From contig MU069633.1 of the NCBI GenBank assembly GCA_002284615.2, positions 42,712 through 52,728 of the forward strand: a stretch of 10,017 nt of DNA. Direction: 5' to 3'. A program made the translations under genes and the position numbers. This document shows positions 1 through 6,891 of this stretch, piece after piece (position 1 is the stretch's first letter; every line of letters begins with the position of its first letter). Source of the DNA: Dunaliella salina. Taxonomy: Eukaryota; Chlorophyta; Chlorophyceae; Chlamydomonadales; Dunaliellaceae. A model generated the notes under the pieces. The model worked only from the letters and a program-made list of their open reading frames with translations, made no database searches and had not been told where the DNA came from.

Positions 1-64
<64 letters not shown>
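1..64. repeat. (AG)32 dinucleotide microsatellite
   Basis: The window opens with 32 uninterrupted AG units, followed by a short impure stretch to about 72. It may continue beyond the window, so its true length is unknown. Confidence 0.97.
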
Positions 65-71
<7 letters not shown>

Positions 72-1600
72 AGCACAGGAGCCTACTCCAGCAAGTTGGC
101 CTTCATCTAGAACACTCAAGACAATTCTGTCAAGATGCCCTTACCAGAAAACTCCAGATCCACCCCTTGACCTCGGAGAAGGCTATTTAACATCTCAGCA
201 AGGGCCCCCTTCTTGCATAGGGGCCAGCCGTAGCCAGGGGGAGACCCAAGCTGAGATCACTCCACCTCTGAGCACCATCTCCAGTGCGCCAAGTTCTGGG
301 ACCGCTCCCAATGGCTAACATGGGCGCCTGAGGCCGTTAGAGGTCAGTACAGCTGAACTGTAGGAGTGATCGCTGGTATGCAGCCAGGAAAGGTGTTTCC
401 AAACTTTGACAGTCAGCACTGGCACTATAACTCCCACTAATCAAAGGCAGGGATTGCAGGTAAGCGGATTTGGAGGTGCCAGGTCACTCTCTTGATGGTA
501 AAAGGAAATGCTTTGCCAATTTTAAAATGGAGATGCTTCCAGGAAATGTGAAGATGGGTCAGGGCTTGGAGGTTTTTCACCATGATTATCACCTGCGGAG
601 AAGAGAGAGCCTTATACGAGCTAGTGGAGTTCATCGGGCAGTTTATATTTATACTTGTAATTGAGCATTGGAGGCTGCGTTCAGATAACTCCTTACCCTG
701 AACTTGCAAGCCCTAACTTCTTTCTGCGTTTGTTGTAGGGTGCGTGCTGAATGCTGTCCAGTGCCAACTATTACTTTTTAGATAGAAGCTGCATAGGATG
801 ATTGGCAGGAGGACCAATTCCCAATGAGCTCAAAGTAATATCCGGCTTGAGGCACCTGCAGGCAGCTGCCTGAGGAGGAGGAGTAAGCAGCAGCCTCATC
901 AGTCAAGATTGCCACCTCGCATCTGTGCGCACAGTGCAAGTTAGTAGCATAGGGCAAGAATGTGTGCAAGCAAAGCCACCAGGAGCAACATTTCTCCAGG
1001 ACCTGTGTACCTGGTAAATCTGCCTGTTAACTGCTGGGTGCCTCACCTACTCAGCTCGTTGAACACAGGAACACCAAATCTCACCTCTCTAAACCTCTCA
1101 GGTCATGGTGGTGTACTCAGACACTGATCTGGTTGCGATACTTCTTTGCCTGACGAGTCTACTTCCCACCCATTCAACTTTCCCTTTTTACAATTGTGTC
1201 TGTTCAATTGCTGCTTCGAACCTTTAAGAAATATTTGGCTCACAATTCTTCGTTTGAAACCCTCTGAGGGACACCTTTGCAGAGGCAGGGGGCTATTACG
1301 CAATAAACAGCCAGGCAGCCTGATAGCTATTGGATGGCTGTTGAGTCTCAGGGCTGACTGACCTCCTAATGCTTGCTTAAGGTACACATACTCCACTAGA
1401 GAATTCCTCCACACTTGTCAGTAACTCTTGGAAAATAGTTCTAGTGGAATGTACATCTAGTCAGTAAAAACGTTGTTTTATGAATGATACACATATTTTA
1501 CTAGAACAGAATCACAGAAAGGCTCTCCGATGTAAAAAGTTTGACAAACTAAACAAGTTCTGCTTTTTCCACATGCAAAGGGGGTATGTGCAGCACGCCC
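65..1600. other. Unassigned region, no gene supported
   Basis: I see no convincing coding sequence, RNA gene or element boundary here. Open frames are all short (about 100 codons or less), occur on both strands in competing frames and show no recognisable motif. The stretch could be the decayed gag and leader region of the gypsy fragment that starts near 1611, but I found no long terminal repeat, primer-binding site or zinc knuckle to support that. Confidence 0.6.
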
Positions 1601-1610
1601 TCGAAAGGGT

Positions 1611-2106
1611 TTGGCCGGTCCAAGCATCTGCGCACCACTGCCATTTGCAGTTGCAGTGTACTCTGATGGTAAGGTGCCTCAGCCAAAAATGTCTTCATTT
1701 GACATTGAAGTGACTTTGCCACAGGTCTTCCATAGTCAGCTACTGCCTTCTTATGCGCATGTCATTGCTGATGCAGCAGCAACAAACACATGCATTCTGC
1801 AGCCACTCCTTTGCTGCCAAGCTGCAAATGCACCCATGAGATACGATGCAATCTGTCAAGCATGCAGACAACTCCTCTTCACTGCACATCCTTAGATCAG
1901 CCCATACTCAGCTGCAGCTGGGGGATGCCAAAATCAGCTTTGAGGCATTCGCTGTATCAGGTGAGACTGCAGCTTTTGACCTTATTCTTGGAGATACAGT
2001 TTTCAACAAATATGGGGCTGCCCTACGCTGCAACCTCAAGGTACTTGAATTGAATGTCAGAGGCATGAAGCATTTGGTTCTCAGTGCAACAAACAAGCTT
2101 CAGTAA
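1611..2106 (+). pseudogene. Retropepsin-like aspartic protease of a Ty3/gypsy pol (broken)
   Basis: This is the decayed protease segment of a retrotransposon polyprotein, whose role would be to cut Gag-Pol. Frame 1611-1808 carries IADAAATNT, which sits where retropepsins have their D-(T/S)-G-A catalytic loop; the Asp remains but the following T-G reads A-A. Homology then moves to another frame at FAAKLQM (from 1810), so there is an indel near 1780-1810. A TGA at 1837-1839 interrupts that frame, which continues from 1846 to 2104. It includes FDLILGDTVFNKYGA, the conserved C-terminal ILG strand of gypsy proteases. The reverse transcriptase follows directly in another frame. Two frame breaks and a degenerate active site mean it is not functional. 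The identification rests on motif reading and on the RT downstream. Confidence 0.72.
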
Positions 2107-3161
2107 GGCTGCAGTCGTTCCAGACAGCAACCTCTTTGCTCATGCTGCAAGCACAATCATTGGTACAGCGGAAGCCAATGCTTGCATTGATGTGAATGCC
2201 GATGTTGCACTGTTATGGATCCGTCCAGGCTTTCATTCCTCTGATCCACTGAAAAGCATGAACTTGGTTTCTGCTCAGACCAACAAATCAGGAGGGGGAA
2301 CGGACAAGTCTTCCGGCACGAAAGACATCATTCCTGAAAATGAGATCAGAGAAATTCTGGATAAATACAAAGACGTATTTTCAGATGTTCCTGCTGGTCT
2401 ACCTCCTGGCAGAGGAGTTGGCCACATCATTCCGCCTGAGCATGGTGCAAGGCCTCCTTTCAAGCCCATTTACAGGCTCAGTCCAAAGGAGCTAGAAGAA
2501 GCCAAGCGGCAAATCTCAGTTCTGATGGAAAAGGGATGGATCTGCCCATCTGCACCTACTTTTGATGCACCCATCTTGTTCGTATCCAAGAAGGATGGCA
2601 CAATCCGCATGGTGATGGAGAATTGGGCTCTCAATGCAGTCACCATCCGCAACAGGTGTTCACTTCTGCATGCTGAAGACCTTTTTGATCAACTGCCTAA
2701 GTCAAAGGTCTTTTCTTCAATTGATCTGCAAACAGGTTACCATCAGGTCTGCATTACTCCTGATGATAACCCAAAGACTGCATTCCGCACTCCGTTTGGG
2801 CATTATGAATTTGAAGTGCTGTGCTTCGGTCTGACAAACGCACCAGCCACGTTTTAGTCAACCATGAACAAGATATTTGCTCCTTACATTGGCAAATTTG
2901 TTGTCATCTACATTGATACATTCTGGTGTTCTCTAAATCAGCTGAAGAGCACACACAGCATCTGCAGCTGGTCCTTCAGATTCTCCGTGAGCAGCAGTTC
3001 TATGCCAAGCTGCCCAAGTGTGAGCTGAACCGCTCAGAACTTGAATTTTGGGTCACGTTGTATACGTGCATGGCCTCCGCGCTGACCCAAAGAAAATCAG
3101 AGCAGTTCAACAGTGGCAAACTCCGTCTGATGTCACGCAGGTTCTCTCTCTTCTTGGACTG
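2084..3161 (+). pseudogene. Ty3/gypsy-type reverse transcriptase (broken, 3' truncated)
   Basis: This reverse transcriptase fragment is recognisable from the linker ILDKYKDVFSDVPAGLPP, the entry motif PFKPIYRLSPKELEEAK, VSKKDGTIRMV, and motif A with its catalytic Asp in FSSIDLQTGYHQ, followed by FRTPFGHYEFEVLCFGLTNA. An in-frame TAG (2855-2857) stands where gypsy RTs usually have Gln after the APATF block. The YIDD box reads YID-T because one base is missing after 2917. The thumb continues in a second frame (about 2920-3047, SKSAEEHTQHLQLVLQ) and a third (about 3048-3161, LGHVVYVHGLRADPKKI to LSLLGL). Homology stops there, before the RNase H and integrase expected in a full gypsy pol. A different retroelement begins at that point. 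The enzyme is certainly dead. Confidence 0.88.
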
Positions 3162-3740
3162 GACTCTCGTAACCCATGGGAAAATGGCTTCTCCCCTAGA
3201 CTACAACCTCTGCCAACTCCACTACTGGAGTGAACACCCTCAAGATAGGGTATTTGGAGCAATCCATAACAGCCTCTCTTCCAAATTCTCAATATGCCAT
3301 CCAATTTACGATGACCATGTGATGTACCTTTCTCTCAAACATGCCATTTTTCTGCCATGCAACAAAGCCATGCCACAGCAACTTTCATGTTCTTACCAAG
3401 CTGGGGAGGCCCTATGAGCACAAAACCATACTCTGAACTCCTGAATGCCTACCCTGACTTCTGTCGCGCATCGGAAACCATACCCTCAACAAGACTCAAC
3501 TATGCCAACCTCCCCTTCTGGCTAAGCCAAGGAATTGACCTTCCATGCCACTCCTGGAGCCTACAAATAATTGCTGCTTGGAACGCCGCTGCAAAAGTCC
3601 GCCTCAATGGAAACAATCCAAATTGGCTCACGGGCCTGAAACAAGACATCCGCAAAGCAAGATGGCTGGAAAGAAACATTAGCATCGACCCAGTCCTTAA
3701 TCCAAGACACCCAGAAATTGAAACTGGCTTCAATGAATTT
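3162..3740 (+). pseudogene. Methyltransferase-like region of the retroelement (tentative PCIF1/Dam-like)
   Basis: The reading starts in one frame (about 3162-3355, MASPLDYNLCQLHYWSEHPQ) and continues in another (3357-3740, ATATFMFLPSWGG and RLNYANLPFW). The block ASPL...YWSEHPQDRVFGAIHNSL, followed by CHPIYDD, an Ala/Leu-rich helix with KHAI, and FLPSW, has the layout of PCIF1-type adenine methyltransferases. In that layout a FASPxN entry and FGS segment lead to an NPPF catalytic motif and a FIPxW strand. Here HPIY (3298-3309) would stand in for NPPF. This is pattern reading, not a search, and the motif is degenerate. One frameshift near 3355 and a TAA at 3741-3743 break the frame; beyond the TAA the same frame runs straight into the RNase H. 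Alternative: an uncharacterised retroelement domain. Confidence 0.4.
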
Positions 3741-3743
3741 TAA

Positions 3744-4523
3744 AAACTACCTTCTGCCCACCAACAAACCTCTCACAGTATCACACAAAGCCAACAACCT
3801 CTTTCACCCCTAACATCATCCAGCCCTTCTCTGGTACGCAAAGTTGAAAACTGGAGAGAATGGGCATACATGGACGGCAGCTGCCATGTACACAATGGTA
3901 AACAAGTGATTGGTGCAGGGGTCTACCACCCCGCCAGTGACAGTACCAACCATGTCCAACCGAATGGAGCAGGAATCACTCATACCATCACTGGAGCCAA
4001 ACTGGCGGCAATTGCAGCAGCCCTTCTCCTAGGATATCATTACATTGCCACTGACAGCCTTTGCTCTCTAGAACAGATCAGAAAGCAAATACTCTACCCA
4101 GAACTTCACCAGCATGTCCAAGGCCACATCCTCAAGTTAATCATACAACTCATGTGCAACTCACCTACCCCTATCCATTTCTCCAAGGTTAAATCTCATG
4201 CTGGAATTGCTGGCAACAAATGCGCAGATGCCATTGCTAAGCATCAGGCCACTCAGAATAATGACACAGACATAACGTTATTAACCTTCCCATGTGCAAA
4301 CCTTGAAGGCAATCCTTTTCATGACACCACCTGGCTTGCCTTTGAGGAATCCTCCTGCGCTCATGCAAATGCGTCTAGACGTCTGAACCCACCTGTCGTA
4401 AAGCTTAAATACTTCTCCAACCTCCATGATGCTTTACAGAAACACATGCGCTCAAAACACAGACTTGGAAAAGCCAACACCAACACAGGGTACTACTCTT
4501 TCTATCGAAGTTTACTCCCCCAT
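3744..4523 (+). pseudogene. RNase H domain of the retroelement (catalytic Glu lost)
   Basis: This is a type I RNase H of the retroelement kind, which degrades RNA in RNA-DNA hybrids during reverse transcription. The frame is open from just after the TAA at 3741-3743; the first ATG is at 3870. Counting from that ATG, the carboxylates are Asp2 (YMDGS), position 44 (TGAKLAAIAAAL), Asp62 (IATDS) and Asp120 (NKCAD), with the His loop KVKSHAGIAGN at 106-116. Position 44 should be Glu but is Lys, which should abolish metal binding. Downstream (HMRSKHRLGKANTNTGYYSF) is a conserved linker. The frame runs past residue 218 into the inserted hAT element and ends at 4679, so its last 50 or so residues are foreign. 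Family assignment is firm and loss of activity is likely. Confidence 0.85.
4516..4523. repeat. hAT target-site duplication, left copy (TCCCCCAT)
   Basis: Eight-base direct repeat abutting the left TIR and identical to 5833-5840. Confidence 0.88.
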
Positions 4524-4541
4524 CAGCCTTGTGCAATTTCG
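4524..4541 (+). repeat. hAT left terminal inverted repeat
   Basis: Eighteen bases identical to the reverse complement of 5815-5832. The start CAG is typical of hAT ends. Confidence 0.9.
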
Positions 4542-4710
4542 TTTTTCGTTTCGGTACCGAAATTTCGGTACCGAAATCGCAATTTTCGTTTTTCACGCAA
4601 TTTAGAATTTTCTGACCGCAATTTCGCGCAATTTCGGCCATTTCGCAATTTCGGCGGATACAAGCCAATTTTTCGGTGAAAACCGCAATTTCGGTACCAA
4701 AACGCAATTT
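4542..4710. repeat. hAT left subterminal repeat cluster with 28-bp perfect palindrome
   Basis: Repeated words built on GCAATTTCG, GGTACCGAAATTTCGG and CGCAATTTC fill this stretch in both orientations. The centre 4549-4576 is a perfect 28-bp palindrome around GGTACCGAAATTTCGGTACC. Such dense, bidirectional short motifs next to the TIR are the usual transposase-binding region of hAT elements. Confidence 0.75.
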
Positions 4711-4723
4711 CGCTGGACAATCG

Positions 4724-5121
4724 AAATAAATGAAAAGGTTCAATTTTACCACAAAAAAGGGAGAAATAGCCAAGAGAGAGGTCAACTATGTGTCTGAACA
4801 CTCTCAACTGCTGCACTATTTTTTCTCCCACTTCAGTTTTCACCCCAAGTCACAAATGTTTACCCTATACTGTGCTATCTTCTCATTTAACTGCTGATGT
4901 TGTCATCCTCCTCCTCCTCCTCAAATAAATGAAAAAGTTAAATTTTACCACAGAAAAGGGAGAAACAGCCAAGAGAGAGGTCAAATATGTATCTGGACAC
5001 TCTCAACTGCTGCACTAATTTCTCTCCCACTTCAAATTTCACCCCAGGTCACAATTGTTTACCCTATATTGTCCTATCTTCTCCATTTTAACAACTGACG
5101 CTGTCTTCCTCCTCTTCCTCC
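4724..5121. repeat. Tandem duplication, two copies of about 199 bp
   Basis: The stretch 4724-4922 (from AAATAAATGAAAAGG) is repeated at 4923-5121 with scattered substitutions and small indels. Shared landmarks include TTTTACCACA, GCCAAGAGAGAGGTCAA and CACTCTCAACTGCTGCACTA. Each copy ends in a CTCCTC-rich run. The duplication is internal to the hAT element. Confidence 0.9.
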
Positions 5122-5250
5122 TCATCTTCCTCATCCTCCTCATCTTCCTCATCCTCCTCATCTTCCTCATCCTCCTTTCCACCCTCATCACCCTCTCCAG
5201 CCTCATCACTTTTTCCACCCTCATCACCCTTTCCAGCCTCATTTCCCCNT
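5102..5250. repeat. TCC/TCT/TCA low-complexity tract
   Basis: Imperfect triplet repeats of the CTTCCTCATCCTCCT type run to about 5180, followed by CCACCCTCATCACCCT/TCC units to about 5245. On the minus strand these encode acidic repeats (GDEGGK, then EDEEDEEDEE). The tract is the tail of the minus-strand gene and may also be a plain microsatellite. Confidence 0.8.
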
Positions 5251-5273
5251 TGCCCTCCCTTTGAGGAGACCTN
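5249..5273. other. Ambiguous bases (N at 5249 and 5273)
   Basis: Two unresolved bases lie at the edge of the low-complexity tract, so local frame calls around them are unreliable. Confidence 0.95.
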
Positions 5274-5693
5274 GCTATTGTCAACGACTTCTACCACGTG
5301 CACACCCTGTGCACACCCTTCTCCTCTTGCTCCTCCATACTCTGCACAGTGTCCACCTGCTTCTTTTCCTTGCCTTCTGCACCCACCACGCGAAATTGCT
5401 CCTTGACCCAATCTCCTGGCTTCTTCTGGCCCTGCTTCTCCTTCCCCTTATCCTTCTCCCTCTTCCCCTGCTTCCCCTGGGCCATGCTTGCAAGCTTGCG
5501 CGGCGCAGGGGTGCGCTTCAGCAGCTTAGTTGGGGAGGGCAGGCTGCGCGCATCCAGCACCTCTCTGCTCCTCTTGGCAGCACTCACTGGCTTTGCTTCT
5601 TGCTTCTTCTTACCCTTATCCTTCCCCATTGTTGCTGAGTTAAATTGACTGACCGTGTTAGGCGAAGGGGGGTTTTATGGGGGGCCCAGAAGA

Positions 5694-5814
5694 ATTTCGA
5701 AACGAACCGAAATTTCGATTTTCTACCGAAACGTCTAGAACACCGAAATTTTCGGTACATTGCGATTTCGGTGCAACGCCGAAACGCAATTTCGGTCCAA
5801 ATCTCAAATTTCGG
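5694..5814. repeat. hAT right subterminal repeat cluster
   Basis: The same CCGAAATTTCG and CGCAATTTCGG words as at the left end recur here, for example around 5708-5718, 5742-5756 and 5779-5795. They mirror the left cluster at lower density. Confidence 0.72.
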
Positions 5815-5832
5815 CGAAATTGCACAAGGCTG
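5815..5832 (-). repeat. hAT right terminal inverted repeat
   Basis: Exact reverse complement of 4524-4541, followed at once by the second TCCCCCAT copy. Confidence 0.9.
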
Positions 5833-5840
5833 TCCCCCAT
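5833..5840. repeat. hAT target-site duplication, right copy (TCCCCCAT)
   Basis: Eight-base direct repeat abutting the right TIR. The retroelement sequence resumes directly after it. Confidence 0.88.
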
Positions 5841-5987
5841 CCACAAAAATATCAGCAATGCCTTCTGGACCATGTCAACACTCTCTTTCAAAATGAGGCA
5901 AAACATTTAAATACCGCACAGGTACCCGCTTCAATCAAAAACATGCGGTGCGCTTCAAAATTTCCACCAGCCCACAATGCCCCCTCT
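5841..5987 (+). pseudogene. Retroelement linker and first half of the CCHC zinc knuckle
   Basis: This is the host retroelement between its two insertions. HKNISNAFWTMSTLSFKMRQN is read from 5842. After a one-base indel near 5905 the frame continues KYRTGTRFNQKHAVRF and STSPQCPL up to 5986. The first Cys of the zinc knuckle is the TGC at 5978-5980. The knuckle is cut inside the sequence CCCCCTCT (5980-5987); its second half resumes at 8132 in the same frame. The last residues 5980-5987 are also the left copy of the CRESS-cassette target duplication. Confidence 0.75.
5980..5987. repeat. CRESS-cassette target duplication, left copy (CCCCCTCT)
   Basis: Direct repeat of eight bases shared with 8125-8132; neighbouring bases on both sides differ. 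It spans codons of the zinc knuckle of the interrupted retroelement. Confidence 0.8.
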
Positions 5988-6012
5988 TGAAGGGGGTGAT
6001 GCGTTCGACAGC

Positions 6013-6095
6013 CGGTGCTTTTCACCTCCTCGCTGTGGCCTTCGTCGCCGACCCTTAAAAGGGTCGCCCACGAACATCATAGCTAGAACTCGAAT
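6013..6095 (+). repeat. Left 83-bp inverted repeat of the CRESS cassette
   Basis: Perfect reverse complement of 7983-8065 over 83 bases. It contains a tip hairpin GGTG-CTTTT-CACC (6014-6026) and a longer imperfect hairpin (6041-6074). Confidence 0.95.
6041..6074. other. Hairpin inside left inverted repeat
   Basis: TTCGT, a 3-nt internal loop, CGACCCTT, a central AA, then AAGGGTCG, a 3-nt internal loop and ACGAA can fold back on each other (5 + 8 bp). No CRESS-type nonanucleotide sits at its apex, so I do not call it a rolling-circle origin. Confidence 0.7.
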
Positions 6096-6097
6096 TT

Positions 6098-6111
6098 AAA
6101 CCCTAAACCCT
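6098..6111 (+). repeat. Two AAACCCT telomere-type units
   Basis: AAACCCTAAACCCT lies directly between the left inverted repeat and the Rep frame. This is the plant/green-alga type telomere unit. Two units can occur by chance. Confidence 0.5.
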
Positions 6112-6122
6112 TTAAGGCAGTT

Positions 6123-6706
6123 GTGAACACGGCGATGAAAGGACGAATTGAGCCCGTGATCGAGAGACATCCCGAACAATTTGTGAGATACCATAGTGGT
6201 TTACAGAAATTAGCGGCACACAGAGCGGAAAAACGGAATTGGAAAACGGAAGTGGAGATTCATTACGGTGATGCACGGACCGGGAAGAGTCGATACGCAC
6301 ACGAGACATACCCCGATTTGTTCTGTATTAGTTGCACGAAGAATTCGCCGATATGGTATGATGGTTATGATAATCATGAAGTAGTTTTGTTTGACGAATT
6401 TTCCGGTCAGATGCCGTTTAGTGAGATCGTTGTGACCGTTACAAAGACCGTGTGCCTGTAAAGCAAGCGTTTGCAAATTGGGCACCGAAGAAGATTATTT
6501 TTACGTCGAACGACTGTCCGACGACGTGGTATCCGAAGATGTTTGAGAACAAAGTTCATCGAGAGGCGTTCATTGAAAGAGTGAATCGAGTTGTTCGATA
6601 CACTGGGAACGCTCAGCATAGTCGAAAGGAGGAAGTCGATTTGCGGAAATTGTTTGAGGAACGAGAAAAAAATTTGTTTGAGGACGAAGGAATGAATTTT
6701 TGTTGA
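6123..6706 (+). pseudogene. rep: CRESS-DNA Rep, superfamily 3 helicase part only (frameshifted)
   Basis: This is the helicase half of a Rep protein, which drives rolling-circle replication in circular ssDNA viruses. The first segment (6123-6461; the frame is open from 6087, first ATG 6135) has the pre-helicase region IERHPEQFVRYHSGL, Walker A GDARTGKS (residues 49-56 counted from 6123) and Walker B VVLFDEF (87-93). The frame then changes somewhere in 6425-6458. The second segment (to TGA 6704-6706) has motif C IIFTSND and an FIERVNRVVRY segment typical of the C-terminal helicase end. The N-terminal HUH nuclease domain is absent: only the inverted repeat lies upstream. So the gene is both truncated and broken. 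Capsid follows on the same strand. Assignment to CRESS Rep is strong; the virus family is not determined. Confidence 0.87.
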
Positions 6707-6726
6707 ATTTTTAAATATTTTTTTTT

Positions 6727-6732
6727 ATTAAA
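6727..6732 (+). terminator. Possible poly(A) signal ATTAAA after Rep
   Basis: ATTAAA occurs 20 bases after the Rep stop in a very AT-rich gap with long T runs. It is a common variant signal, but weak evidence in such composition. Confidence 0.25.
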
Positions 6733-6736
6733 TGAA

Positions 6737-6743
6737 TATAAAA
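6737..6743 (+). promoter_or_regulatory. TATA-like box upstream of capsid gene
   Basis: TATAAAA lies 53 bases before the ATG at 6796 in the Rep-Cap gap. Position and sequence suit a capsid promoter; nothing else supports it. Confidence 0.3.
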
Positions 6744-6795
6744 CGATTTTTTTTTTTTCGATTGCCGAATATCACTGTAAAAAGTTTTTGCTGTA

Positions 6796-6882
6796 ATGCC
6801 GAGAATCTATCGCCGCCCCGTTCGACGAGTCAGGAGGCCCGTCGTTCGGAGAACAGGTCGCCGACTGGCGATGGACATGTAG
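6796..6882 (+). pseudogene. Arg-rich N-terminal start of the capsid gene, ended by TAG
   Basis: An ATG at 6796 opens 28 codons in the same frame as the long capsid frame downstream. Twelve of them encode Arg, giving the strongly basic arm that CRESS capsid proteins use to bind DNA and enter nuclei. The in-frame TAG at 6880-6882 separates it from the ATG at 6892, only three codons on. The likely reading is a single coding sequence interrupted by one point mutation. Readthrough or a reassigned codon cannot be excluded from sequence alone. Confidence 0.65.
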
Positions 6883-6891
6883 GACAATGCG

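Larger units (their letters stand above)
1611..3161 (+). mobile_element. Ty3/gypsy LTR-retrotransposon fragment
   Basis: Protease and reverse transcriptase lie in the usual gypsy order. The gag, RNase H and integrase parts and both LTRs were not found, so this is an internal fragment. Its right edge at about 3161 is abrupt: the sequence leaves the conserved LLGL segment and enters an unrelated reading frame. Confidence 0.75.
5088..5629 (-). pseudogene. Broken Lys-rich/acidic protein inside the hAT element
   Basis: No family recognised. On the minus strand an ATG at 5629 opens a frame to 5291 that encodes a Lys/Arg-rich head (MGKDKGKKKQEAKPVSAAKR and onward), with GDWVKEQFRVVG near the middle. 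The natural continuation is in another frame, from VHVVEVVDNS through Gly/Asp/Glu repeats to a long EDEEDEE run ending at 5088. The break coincides with an exact 11-bp tandem duplication, GTGCACACCCT at 5298-5308 and 5309-5319; one copy fewer would leave the two halves in the same frame. Two ambiguous bases (5249, 5273) fall in the tail. A basic head with an acidic tail suggests a nuclear or nucleic-acid-associated protein, but that is only inference. It could be the element's own gene or a captured host fragment. Confidence 0.45.
4524..5832. mobile_element. hAT-type DNA transposon, non-autonomous (1309 bp)
   Basis: The ends are an exact 18-bp inverted repeat, CAGCCTTGTGCAATTTCG at 4524-4541 and its complement at 5815-5832. 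They are flanked by an exact 8-bp direct repeat, TCCCCCAT, at 4516-4523 and 5833-5840. An 8-bp target duplication with termini starting CAG is the hallmark of the hAT superfamily. Many CCGAAATTTCGG-like words crowd the first and last 150-200 bp, as expected of hAT subterminal transposase-binding sites. No hAT transposase is recognisable inside. The interior holds a 199-bp tandem duplication, a TCC/TCT-rich tract and a broken minus-strand gene. The insertion separates the retroelement's RNase H linker from the conserved segment HKNISNAFW at 5842. Confidence 0.88.

Noticed and set aside
437..1414. Several overlapping short frames on both strands
   Set aside because: All are short, compete with one another and show no recognisable motif or composition of real protein.
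1000..1600. Gypsy LTR and primer-binding site
   Set aside because: No paired repeat, TG...CA boundary or tRNA-complementary site could be found.
4524..4679. C-terminal extension of the RNase H protein rich in Phe, Arg and Asn
   Set aside because: It is readthrough into the hAT subterminal repeats, not part of the retroelement protein.
4524..5832. CRISPR-like array from the recurring CCGAAATTTCGG words
   Set aside because: Spacing is irregular, both orientations occur, and the words flank a transposon with proven ends.
6041..6074. CRESS rolling-circle origin
   Set aside because: The hairpin apex is only AA; no nonanucleotide of the NANTATTAC type was seen in or near the inverted repeats.
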